This document shows positions 30,784 to 38,955 of a stretch of 64,000 bases of DNA, piece after piece. The stretch's first letter is position 1. Every line of letters begins with the position of its first letter. The notes under the pieces are model-generated. The model was given only the letters and a program-made list of their open reading frames with translations. It did not search any database and was not told the DNA's origin. The stretch comes from Melioribacteraceae bacterium (GTDB lineage: Bacteria; Bacteroidota; Ignavibacteria; Ignavibacteriales; Melioribacteraceae). The stretch lies in assembly GCA_016342755.1 (NCBI GenBank), contig JAEINS010000001.1, positions 186,001 to 250,000 on the forward strand. The letters are read 5' to 3'. The translations under genes were made by a program, and so were the position numbers.

Positions 30784-30876
30784 TGCCAGGTGCTGGCTAA
30801 CAGATTGTCGCCCAATTCCGCCAGGACCGGAAGGTAGCAACGGTAAGTGTTCAATTTGTGTAGTTATGTGCCTGGC
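30784..30876 (+). ncRNA. ffs: Signal recognition particle RNA (4.5S type)
   Basis: The universally conserved apical domain is present: CGCCAGGACCGGAAGG, then TAGCAACGG. The ends pair as GCCAGG (30784-30789) with CCTGGC (30871-30876), and a T-rich terminator tract follows. About 93 nt, the small bacterial form without an Alu domain. Confidence 0.93.
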
Positions 30877-30974
30877 TTTTTTTATTTTAAAATTCCGATC
30901 AAAATCCCAGCATATATAGACTAATTATTTCCCTTAAATTCCATAAAATTTTTTGCGTTGCTTTTATATGCCAA

Positions 30975-31520
30975 ATGACTATATTGGAAGTGACAAAAGA
31001 CGTAAGGATTGGTATGGAAACTTTTATAGAAAAAACAAAAGTTAAAAAGGCAAAAAGAATTACAATTAAAGCAAAAGATGTTATTAACAAAAAGAAATCA
31101 GAAAATAAATTAAATAGCATGATTGAAGAATTATTTAATGAGTGTGATTTTTTAAAAATATCAAATTCTGTAATTCGAGGATTTCCTGTTGAATATTTAA
31201 TTAATCTAAAAGATTTATTAGGTTTAACAAACGATAAATTAGCAGACCTTCTTGGTGTTAGTACAAGAACAATAACAAGGAGTATAAGCTTACCTAAAGA
31301 AGAAAGACTTACCATTACCCTAAGTGACAGAGTGTATAGAGTATTCAAAATTATTAGTATAGCTATTGAAGTTTTTAATGATAAGTACGAAGCTCTTATT
31401 TGGTTAAAAACGGAACAATACGGATTATATAATGAAACCCCTATCTCTCTATTGAAAACAGAGGCTGGTACCCGGGAGGTTGAAAATCTGCTTGGTAGAA
31501 TTGAATATGGTGTCTATTAG
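30975..31520 (+). CDS. Xre/MbcA/ParS-type antitoxin (DUF2384)
   Basis: Antitoxin of a RES-Xre toxin-antitoxin pair. The helix-turn-helix is LTNDKLADLLGVSTRTITRSI; the C-terminal toxin-binding region (SDRVYRVFKIISIAIEVFNDKYEALIWLKT...) is the DUF2384 pattern. The N-terminal 80 residues are basic and variable. An internal ATG at 31014 is an alternative start. Its stop overlaps the toxin's GTG by one base. Probably binds its own promoter as in known modules. Confidence 0.85.
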   Translation: MTILEVTKDVRIGMETFIEKTKVKKAKRITIKAKDVINKKKSENKLNSMIEELFNECDFLKISNSVIRGFPVEYLINLKDLLGLTNDKLADLLGVSTRTITRSISLPKEERLTITLSDRVYRVFKIISIAIEVFNDKYEALIWLKTEQYGLYNETPISLLKTEAGTREVENLLGRIEYGVY

Positions 31521-31993
31521 TGATTACTTTGTGGAGAATTGAGAAAAGAAAGTATATTGATTCATTTCTTTTAGGTGAAGGTTCAAGACTTTATCCGGGA
31601 AGGTGGAATAAATTAGGGACTCCAATAGTTTATACATCTGATAGTATGTCTTTAGCGGCATGGGAAAAATATGTTCATATTTCTAGAGTAACTCCGGGTA
31701 AAATACCTATGTGTAATGTTGATTTAGTTGCTTTAGAAATTAGTGCTCCAGATGATATAATTACAGCTGATGTTTCTAATTTAGGATATGACTGGATGAG
31801 GTTAAATAATATTAAGATTACACAAGTATTAGGATCTGAATGGTATCATTCAAAAGCTTCATTATTATTAGAAGTGCCAACTGCTATTATGCCTCGTGGA
31901 GTTAATTATTTAATTAACTCTTCACACCCATTAGTAAAAGATATTAAAATCAAAAATGTAATTGATTTTAAATTTGATATACGAATTATTTAA
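31520..31993 (+). CDS. RES-domain toxin
   Basis: Protein of 157 aa with the RES signature: LYPGRWNKLGTPIVYTSDSMSLAAWE supplies the conserved Arg and Glu, with the conserved Ser further on. Characterised RES toxins degrade NAD+ (MbcT type) or ADP-ribosylate a metabolic enzyme (ParT type). The start is GTG at 31520, coupled to the antitoxin. Full length, so the module may be active. Confidence 0.88.
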   Translation: MITLWRIEKRKYIDSFLLGEGSRLYPGRWNKLGTPIVYTSDSMSLAAWEKYVHISRVTPGKIPMCNVDLVALEISAPDDIITADVSNLGYDWMRLNNIKITQVLGSEWYHSKASLLLEVPTAIMPRGVNYLINSSHPLVKDIKIKNVIDFKFDIRII

Positions 31994-32300
31994 GTAGTAT
32001 GTAATATTAAATCCTATTTTACATCAGTATCAATGGTATAATCTAGATTCTGCAATTAAAATTATTCTTGCATTTAAATTCGAAACCAATTAAATTTTGA
32101 TTCAAATCAATAAAGGATTTTTTATAAATGGGAAATGCCATTTATCTAAATACTACAATCAAAGGTTACCGCAGACTATTTTCCTGTCTAATGTTTTACA
32201 ATTAATATTACTTCATTTATTCAATTCTAAAAAAAAACATAATTGTTATTTCGAATTCTAAAAAGAAACTCGGATATATAATTTAAATGGAGTTATTAAT
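31994..32300 (+). promoter_or_regulatory. Regulatory region with a perfect FNR-type box (32097-32110)
   Basis: This 307-base gap holds no convincing ORF. At 32097-32110 it reads TTGAT-TCAA-ATCAA, the ideal FNR half-site pair, 190 bases upstream of the glycyl radical enzyme gene. Binding by an FNR/CRP-superfamily regulator would couple this oxygen-sensitive enzyme to anaerobiosis. No clear -7 element was found, so the start of transcription is open. Confidence 0.55.
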
Positions 32301-34763
32301 ATGTTTGAAAAAATAAATTCACACAACGAAGTTCCAGCTAGAGAAGCAAAAGCGGAAGGGAATTATTATAATTCATCAAAACCAGCAATTGATCCCGGGA
32401 TGAATGAAAGAATTCAGAAACTTAGAAAAATAAGTTATGAGACTGAACCTTCTATTTCCATAGAACGGGCATTACATCTTACTGAATTTTATAAAGCGAA
32501 TTACGGTAAGTATTCAATACCGGTTTTACGTGCAATGTCTTTTTTAGATCATTGTAAAAAGAAAACTATTTATATAGGCGAAGGTGAATTGATTGTTGGC
32601 GAAAGAGGCCCGTCTCCTAAAACTATACCTACATTCCCGGAATTAACATGTCATAGTGTGGAAGATTTAAACACACTTAATGATAGAGAACTTCAAAAAT
32701 ATCATGTTAGTGAAGATGATATTAATACTTATGCCGAAGAAGTAATTCCATATTGGGAAGGAAAAACTCAGCGTGAAAGAATTTTTGATCATGTTCCCAA
32801 AGAGTGGAAAGCAGCTTATGAAGCCGGTATATTCACTGAGTTTATGGAACAGAGAGCTCCGGGGCATACAGCCTTAGACGGTGAGATTTATAAAAAAGGT
32901 ATGCTGGATTATAAAATCGAAATTTCTGAGCATCTTGCTTCCTTAGATTATATGAACGATAAGGAAGCTACTGATAAGGCTGATGAGCTTAAGGCAATGG
33001 ATATAGCTTGTGATGCAGCCATTCTGTTTGCTGAAAGACATGCTGAACAAGCAGAAAAATTTGCTTTGGAAGAGGATAATCCAAAAAGAAAAGAAGAACT
33101 TAAAAAGATTGCTGAAGTTTGCAGATGGGTTCCGGCAAAAGCTCCAAGGAATTTCTGGGAAGCAATTCAAATGTACTGGTTTGTTCATCTTGGAACAATT
33201 ACAGAATTAAACGGCTGGGACGCGATGAACCCCGGCCATTTTGATCAGCATTTAGCACCATTTTATGAAAAGGAAATTGAAGAAAATAATTTAACCAGAG
33301 ATGAAGCAAAAGAACTTTTATCATGTTTCTGGATCAAGGTTAACAATCATCCGGCTCCTCCTAAGGTTGGTGTTACAGCAAAAGAGAGCGGAACATATAA
33401 CGATTTTACAAACATCAATATTGGCGGACTTAAACGTGACGGAAGCGATGGAACCAATGAAGTTTCATATATAATGTTAGAAATTATAGAAGAACTTCAT
33501 GTTCTGCAGCCCGGGAATTCTATTCATATAAGTGCTAAAACACCAGACAAGTTTTTGAAAGCCGGTGTAAAGGTTATCAGACAGGGACACGGCTATCCAT
33601 CAGTGTTCAACCCGGATATTTACATCCAGGAAATGATTAGGCAAGGGAAATCGATTGAAGACGCTAGAGAAGGCGGATGCAGCGGCTGTATTGAAGTTGG
33701 AGCTTTTGGTAAAGAGGCTTATCTGCTTACCGGATATCTTAATGTTCCAAAAATCTTAGAGGTTACTTTAAATAATGGAATAGATCCGGTTACCGGAAAA
33801 ACTGTGGGGATTGAAACCGGAGATCCTAAAAACTTTAAAAGTTTTGAAGAACTTTATTCAGCTTTTTTAAAACAATTAAATTTTATTGTCGATCTGAAAA
33901 TACAAGTAAGCAATTATATTGATAGAATGTTTGCAAAGTACGCTCCGGCTCCGTTTTTATCGGTTGTTATAAATGATTGTATTAGCAAAGGGAAAGATTA
34001 TTACGACGGCGGTCCAAGATATAATACCAGTTATATTCAGTGCTGCGGTTTAGGAACCGTTACAGATAGTCTGGCGGCTATTAAAAAACATGTTTATGAA
34101 AATCAAAAAATTGATATGCCAAAACTTCTTGAAGCAGTTTCAAATAACTTTAAAGGTGAAGAAGTTCTTCGTCAGACCATTATGAACAAAACTCCATTCT
34201 TCGGAAATGATGATGATTACGCTGATAATATTGCGGTTACAGTTTATAACGATCTTCTTGACGCAATTGACGGGAGGCCTAATATTAAAGATGGCGGAAA
34301 GTATCATTTAAATATGCTTTCTACAACGTGCCATATTTATTTTGGAAAAGTATTAGGTGCTACACCAAACGGGCGATTGGCCGGAAAGTCAATCTCAGAC
34401 GGGACTTCTCCTTCTCATGGTGCTGATACACACGGACCATCGGCAGTAATAAAATCTCTGTCAAAACTAGATCAGGTTAAATCTGGAGGAACACTTTTAA
34501 ATCAGCGGTTTCTTCCGAGTCTTCTTAAGCGTGATGAAGACATAAAAAAACTCGGCAGCTTAATCAGAAGTTATTTTACTTTAGGCGGACATCACATTCA
34601 GTTTAACATTGTTGATACAGCTACATTACTGGCAGCTCAAAAATGCCCTGAGGATTATAAAGATCTTCTAGTAAGAATGGCTGGTTATAGTGATTATTTT
34701 AACGATATGAACGCTGATCTGCAGCAGGAAGTAATTGAGCGAACTGAAAACGATGCATTTTAA
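32301..34763 (+). CDS. hypD: Glycyl radical enzyme, probable trans-4-hydroxy-L-proline dehydratase
   Basis: PFL-like glycyl radical enzyme of 820 aa. The radical glycine is in VRMAGYSDYF (about Gly795); the thiyl cysteine is in GGCSGCIEVG (about Cys463) followed by Glu, as in dehydratase and lyase members. Long stretches (EFMEQRAPGHT, PAPPKVG, KEAYLLTGYLN, IETGDP) match what I recall of the clostridial hydroxyproline dehydratase rather than PFL or choline lyase. It would make pyrroline-5-carboxylate; no proC is adjacent. The activase follows 13 bases later. Substrate is an inference. Confidence 0.75.
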   Translation: MFEKINSHNEVPAREAKAEGNYYNSSKPAIDPGMNERIQKLRKISYETEPSISIERALHLTEFYKANYGKYSIPVLRAMSFLDHCKKKTIYIGEGELIVGERGPSPKTIPTFPELTCHSVEDLNTLNDRELQKYHVSEDDINTYAEEVIPYWEGKTQRERIFDHVPKEWKAAYEAGIFTEFMEQRAPGHTALDGEIYKKGMLDYKIEISEHLASLDYMNDKEATDKADELKAMDIACDAAILFAERHAEQAEKFALEEDNPKRKEELKKIAEVCRWVPAKAPRNFWEAIQMYWFVHLGTITELNGWDAMNPGHFDQHLAPFYEKEIEENNLTRDEAKELLSCFWIKVNNHPAPPKVGVTAKESGTYNDFTNINIGGLKRDGSDGTNEVSYIMLEIIEELHVLQPGNSIHISAKTPDKFLKAGVKVIRQGHGYPSVFNPDIYIQEMIRQGKSIEDAREGGCSGCIEVGAFGKEAYLLTGYLNVPKILEVTLNNGIDPVTGKTVGIETGDPKNFKSFEELYSAFLKQLNFIVDLKIQVSNYIDRMFAKYAPAPFLSVVINDCISKGKDYYDGGPRYNTSYIQCCGLGTVTDSLAAIKKHVYENQKIDMPKLLEAVSNNFKGEEVLRQTIMNKTPFFGNDDDYADNIAVTVYNDLLDAIDGRPNIKDGGKYHLNMLSTTCHIYFGKVLGATPNGRLAGKSISDGTSPSHGADTHGPSAVIKSLSKLDQVKSGGTLLNQRFLPSLLKRDEDIKKLGSLIRSYFTLGGHHIQFNIVDTATLLAAQKCPEDYKDLLVRMAGYSDYFNDMNADLQQEVIERTENDAF

Positions 34764-34776
34764 TTCTTGGTGAATT

Positions 34777-35685
34777 ATGAATAGCGGATTAATTTTTGAC
34801 GTAAAAAGGTATGCAATTAATGATGGTCCTGGAATTAGAATTACATTTTTTTTCAAAGGCTGTTCTCTAAATTGTGCTTGGTGTCATAACCCAGAAAGTA
34901 TTTCAAAAGATATTCAAAAAATGTATTCGGCTGATAAATGTATAGGCTGTGGTACTTGCGTAGATGAATGCCCAAAGACTGCTTTAACATTGACTGAAAG
35001 AGGAATAATAACAAATTCGGAACTCTGCAATATGTGTGGGATTTGTGCAGAGGTTTGTCCAACTGGTGCAATTGAAATGTCTGGTAGAATGGAAACTGTT
35101 GATGACATTATGAAGATGATTGAGAATGAACAAATCTTTTTTGATCAGTCTGGAGGAGGTGTTACATTTTCTGGTGGAGAACCAATATTACATTATGATG
35201 TATTAATTGATCTGTTGGATAAATGTGGTGAAAGGGGAATTCATAGAACGGTTGATACAGCTGGATTAGTGGGAACAGAAAAACTTTTAGAAGTTGCGAA
35301 AAGAACAGATTTGTTTTTGTACGATCTTAAAATGATTGATGAAGACAAACATAAAAGATGGACTGATGTTAGCAATAAAAAGATTTTGGAAAACTTGCAA
35401 AAATTATCAAAAACTGGTGCTGAGATTAATATTAGAATTCCACTAATAAAAGGTGTAAACACCGATGATGAAAATATTGTAAAAACTGCTGAATATGTTT
35501 CTTCACTTGCTGGCAAAAAGAAAAAAGTAAACTTGTTACCTTATCATAACATTGCCCAAAAGAAGTATACAAAACTTGGAGAAGAGTATGATGAAAGCGG
35601 AATGGGAGAACCCGGTAAAGAATTAATAGATTCAATTGTTGCAAAATTTAATGAATACGAAATTGAAGTTGTTGTAGGAGGTTGA
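34777..35685 (+). CDS. Glycyl radical enzyme activating protein
   Basis: Radical SAM activase of 302 aa. The SAM cluster motif is CSLNCAWCHNPES. A ferredoxin-like insert has two clusters: CIGCGTCVDECP and CNMCGICAEVCP. FSGGEPILH and NIRIPLIKGVN follow. It installs the glycyl radical on the upstream enzyme. The insert matches activases of dehydratases and decarboxylases rather than the PFL activase, which lacks it. Confidence 0.9.
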   Translation: MNSGLIFDVKRYAINDGPGIRITFFFKGCSLNCAWCHNPESISKDIQKMYSADKCIGCGTCVDECPKTALTLTERGIITNSELCNMCGICAEVCPTGAIEMSGRMETVDDIMKMIENEQIFFDQSGGGVTFSGGEPILHYDVLIDLLDKCGERGIHRTVDTAGLVGTEKLLEVAKRTDLFLYDLKMIDEDKHKRWTDVSNKKILENLQKLSKTGAEINIRIPLIKGVNTDDENIVKTAEYVSSLAGKKKKVNLLPYHNIAQKKYTKLGEEYDESGMGEPGKELIDSIVAKFNEYEIEVVVGG

Positions 35686-35692
35686 AATATTT

Positions 35693-35738
35693 GGGATTGC
35701 CTATTATTACTATTAAAATCCCGAATAATATTTTTTTT
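35693..35738 (+). terminator. Weak terminator after the activase
   Basis: GGGATT (35693-35698) pairs with AATCCC (35717-35722), with an 8-base T run at 35731-35738. The stem is short and the loop long, so confidence is modest. Confidence 0.4.
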
Positions 35739-35769
35739 GTTTTGGGAATTTTTTATTAATAGCTGTAAT

Positions 35770-35845
35770 TTCAAATGAACGAAGCGAAGAGAAATCTTTT
35801 ATTCAACTCCTAGATTTCTCAGTCGTTCCTCTTTCGAAACGATAC
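35770..35845. repeat. REP-like palindromic element
   Basis: GAGAAATCT (35789-35797) and AGATTTCTC (35812-35820) form an inverted repeat, flanked by CGAAGCGAAG and TTTCGAAACG. It shares the AGATTTCTC arm and GAAGCGA core with the element at 29491-29570. Lies between the activase and convergent sixA. Confidence 0.5.
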
Positions 35846-35875
35846 ATTATATAATGTGTAATGTTTGTTTAAGTA

Positions 35876-36340
35876 TTATCCCACTGTAGGAATAATAAAT
35901 TCTAATCTGCCATTGTTCAATTTTGCTTCTCTATCAAAAGAGATTTTGGCTATAGTAGCCGGTTGATAATTTACTTTTGAATATCCATCACCAATAAACG
36001 CTGATAAACACCTGGAAATATCCGGTTCATGAAAAACCAGCAGTATATTTTTTGCATCTAAGCTATTTACAAGAACTATTATATCTTCGGGGAGTGCACC
36101 GGGATTGAGGGAAATATCATGCATTGCCGGATCATCTAAATTAAACGAACGTCGCATTATATCGGCTGTTTCTTTAGCTCGTTCCAAATTAGAGCTTAGA
36201 ACATAATCTAATCTGTGTATATAATTATTAAGCATAAATGTTAAACTTCGTATTTTAGATTTGCCAGATTCAGTTAATGCTTTTTCGTTTTTACCTGGTT
36301 GTATTTCAGCTTCACCATGACGCATTAAATATAGATTCAT
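35876..36340 (-). CDS. SixA-like phosphohistidine phosphatase
   Basis: Histidine-phosphatase superfamily protein of 154 aa with the catalytic LMRHGEAE at residues 5-12 and LSSNLERAKETADIM. The second conserved His is in LLVFHEPDISR. SixA removes phosphate from histidine phosphotransfer domains in E. coli; here the partner is unknown. The start is 1 base from the stop of the upstream nuclease gene, so the two are co-transcribed. Confidence 0.8.
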   Translation of the reverse strand: MNLYLMRHGEAEIQPGKNEKALTESGKSKIRSLTFMLNNYIHRLDYVLSSNLERAKETADIMRRSFNLDDPAMHDISLNPGALPEDIIVLVNSLDAKNILLVFHEPDISRCLSAFIGDGYSKVNYQPATIAKISFDREAKLNNGRLEFIIPTVG

Positions 36341-36341
36341 T

Positions 36342-37994
36342 TTACATCCCTTTAATATTTAAATATAATTCTTCTTTTGATGAATATTCTGATAAATAAT
36401 ATAGCTGAGCCTGGGTTCTGTTTTTAACAAGCCAGCTGAGAGTGATTTTTGTCCGTTCTAAATCACGTTCTTCAAGTTTATCAAATATGTTAATAGTTCC
36501 ACTAAAATAATCATCTATAGCTGAATTAAAAAGATTTTTTTCGTCAGTAAGATCATCTTTAATAAACACTTTACCCTGCAGCATTAATATATATTCTCTG
36601 CCAAACGAACTTCTGATTTGAATAAAGGCATTTGCTTTGTTGATTGGTTCAGCTAGTATTGAAGCACGTTTAAGCTGATTTAAAATATTCTGTATTGTAT
36701 CTCTTATTAAAGCAGCTTCCTCAAATTTTTGTTCTTCCGATAAGGTTTTCATTTTATCTAACAATCTGTTTACTGCAAATTGATTCTGACCTCTTAAAAA
36801 TTCGTAAACCTTATCCATTTCTTCAGTGTATTCTGACTGATCCTCAATACAGCATGGAGCTGTACATCTTTCTATATCTGATAAATAACAAGATTTCTTT
36901 TTCTTAAAATCCTTTTCAGTACATTCCCTAAGCTTAAAAGTTTTATTTACTATTTCAACAAGTGTGCTGGCCGTTTCTCTATTAGCATAGGGTCCAAAAT
37001 AATCGTTATCATCAAATTCAAATTTGGAGGTAACCTTTGGCCGGGCATATTCCATTTCATTATCAATTTTTATAAAATAAGCCTGACTGTATTTTTTTAG
37101 TAAGGAATTGAATTTTGGTTTGTGAACTTTTATTAATTCAGCTTCAGTAATTAAGGCTGATAACTCAGAGTTTGTCTTTTTAAATTCAATTCTAGAAGCT
37201 GCTTGTACAATCTTTTTTGGTTTTCTGGCAGCGTTGCTTCCAAAATAATTTTGAAGTCTTTTTTTTATTGATTTAGCTTTGCCGATGTATACAATATTTC
37301 CTTTCGCGTTTTTGAAAAAATATACTCCGGGTTTGTCGGGCAGTTCTGTAATATCTTCAGCCATCGATTTTTTAATCAATGTGAAGTTTTTTTTGTTCAT
37401 GGGCATCGATTGAAAAGTAATAAGATCCTTTACATTCTCAATCTCAAATTCATCCCTTGCTCTTTTGAACATTTTAATTAGAACTTTAGCGGTTACCGAT
37501 GCATCTCCCAAAGCTCTGTGAACGTTTTTGTGCTGTATCCGAAGGCTTTTGGTTAGATTCCCCAATGATTTACTTGGCAAATCGGCATAAATTTTCCTGG
37601 CTAATTTTAATGTACATAAAGTTTTATTTGTAATAAGTTCAGCTTCAGCTCTTTGGTATTCATGTTTTAGAAATGAAAAATCAAACTGCATGTTGTGCGC
37701 TACCAGAATAGAATTCCCGATGAACTCATTTATATCATCAATTATTTCATAAAAAGTTGGAGCTCCAACTATATCTAGATTAGTTATACTAGTAATTTGT
37801 GTAATATGGAATGGGATTAGGCATTCAGGATCAACAAATGACTGATACGTATCAACAACTTTTGCATTCTTAATTTTTACCAGCCCGACTTCAATAACTC
37901 TATTGTGAGCAGCGGAAGTTCCAGTTGTCTCAAAATCCAAGACAGTATATTCTGCCTTTTCCATTGGTATATTTAGTAGTTCAATAGAATTCAT
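36342..37994 (-). CDS. DnaQ-like exonuclease fused to a GIY-YIG (UvrC N-terminal-like) nuclease
   Basis: Two-domain DNA enzyme of 550 aa. Residues 15-180 are a DEDDh exonuclease (LDFETTG, HNMQFDFSFL, HRALGDAS). Residues about 215-300 form a GIY-YIG domain (PGVYFFKNAKGNIVYIGKAKSIKKRL), followed by cysteines like those of UvrC (CTAPC) and a UVR-like segment (LSEEQKFEEAALIRD). It lacks UvrC's C-terminal endonuclease and HhH region. A recurrent fusion, probably an alternative excision or end-processing nuclease. Confidence 0.85.
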   Translation of the reverse strand: MNSIELLNIPMEKAEYTVLDFETTGTSAAHNRVIEVGLVKIKNAKVVDTYQSFVDPECLIPFHITQITSITNLDIVGAPTFYEIIDDINEFIGNSILVAHNMQFDFSFLKHEYQRAEAELITNKTLCTLKLARKIYADLPSKSLGNLTKSLRIQHKNVHRALGDASVTAKVLIKMFKRARDEFEIENVKDLITFQSMPMNKKNFTLIKKSMAEDITELPDKPGVYFFKNAKGNIVYIGKAKSIKKRLQNYFGSNAARKPKKIVQAASRIEFKKTNSELSALITEAELIKVHKPKFNSLLKKYSQAYFIKIDNEMEYARPKVTSKFEFDDNDYFGPYANRETASTLVEIVNKTFKLRECTEKDFKKKKSCYLSDIERCTAPCCIEDQSEYTEEMDKVYEFLRGQNQFAVNRLLDKMKTLSEEQKFEEAALIRDTIQNILNQLKRASILAEPINKANAFIQIRSSFGREYILMLQGKVFIKDDLTDEKNLFNSAIDDYFSGTINIFDKLEERDLERTKITLSWLVKNRTQAQLYYLSEYSSKEELYLNIKGM

Positions 37995-38043
37995 GGCTCT
38001 AAAGATATTTTAGATGAGGGAGAAATGAAAGGACAATTTTAGA

Positions 38044-38076
38044 ATTGATGACATCTTTTAAAAAGATGCCATCAAT
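38044..38076 (-). terminator. Terminator after the DUF4249 gene
   Basis: ATTGATGACATCTTTT and AAAAGATGCCATCAAT form a long stem with one mismatch, just beyond the stop of the minus-strand gene at 38083. Reading leftwards it is followed by TCTAAAATTG, so the T tract is weak. Confidence 0.55.
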
Positions 38077-38082
38077 AGAATT

Positions 38083-38946
38083 TTATTTCACAATATTAAA
38101 ATGTATAGTATCTCTTATTGCTGATGCAAAAACACCGATTGCATCACCTTCAAAAAGCACTTTGGGTTCATGGAAATTACCATCCATTTCTTTTACGTTT
38201 TTTGCAGTGAATAAATATTCTTTGAAATTTTTATCGCCAGCGTATGCAATTACTGTGTAAGGTCCATAAAACCATGAATCAAAATCATCAACTATATATT
38301 TATATGTACCGTTATAATAAGAATTAACATTTGAAAAATATCTTCCTTGAAAAAGGAAATTATTATAACCCTCTTCAACATCTTCAATATCCATATCTGG
38401 ATTAAACGAATTATCGAAAATAAAAGATTCTATACTTGCTGAATCTGCAATTACCGAAAATGCATAGAAATCAGTTCCCGGAGAAGGGAAATATTCAATT
38501 GTTGGTTTTTCTATTCCATACTTAATAATTCCAAGATCTTGATCCTTTAGCTTGAATCCAATTTCAGGCGTAATGGTTGTTGAACTTGCGGAGAGCGAGA
38601 GATTATCAATACTAGCAGATATTTCTAGCGTATACTCTTCAGCATAATCAATTATAATTGATCTATTGAAGTATGTGCTTTTTTCAGAATCAAATTCAAG
38701 TGGAATTCCATTAATAGAAACCATCGTACTATTTTTATCTGGGGTTAAATATAACTTCTCGATATCAATTTTTTCTCCCAGTTGAAAGTTTCTCATAATC
38801 TTAATATCTGAAACTGAGTCTTCTGGATAAAGATAAGCCTCAACAGTTATTTTTGGTTCGTATTTAACTTCTTCTAAATTTACAGAAGGATCTCCACAGG
38901 CTTGAAGAAGAGTTATTGTAATTAATATTAAAAATATATTTTTCAT
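38083..38946 (-). CDS. DUF4249-type lipoprotein
   Basis: Protein of 287 aa with a lipoprotein signal (lipobox LLQAC). The N-terminal strand pattern PKITVEAYLYPEDSVSDIKIMRNF is typical of DUF4249, a Bacteroidota family usually encoded next to TonB receptors. It starts 9 bases after the receptor stop, so the pair forms one operon. Probably a surface-exposed partner in uptake; substrate unknown. Confidence 0.72.
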   Translation of the reverse strand: MKNIFLILITITLLQACGDPSVNLEEVKYEPKITVEAYLYPEDSVSDIKIMRNFQLGEKIDIEKLYLTPDKNSTMVSINGIPLEFDSEKSTYFNRSIIIDYAEEYTLEISASIDNLSLSASSTTITPEIGFKLKDQDLGIIKYGIEKPTIEYFPSPGTDFYAFSVIADSASIESFIFDNSFNPDMDIEDVEEGYNNFLFQGRYFSNVNSYYNGTYKYIVDDFDSWFYGPYTVIAYAGDKNFKEYLFTAKNVKEMDGNFHEPKVLFEGDAIGVFASAIRDTIHFNIVK

Positions 38947-38955
38947 TTTATCCTC

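Noticed and set aside
30969-31040. Short out-of-frame ORF starting 6 bases before the antitoxin ATG
   Set aside because: About 23 codons with no support; it overlaps the well-supported antitoxin frame.
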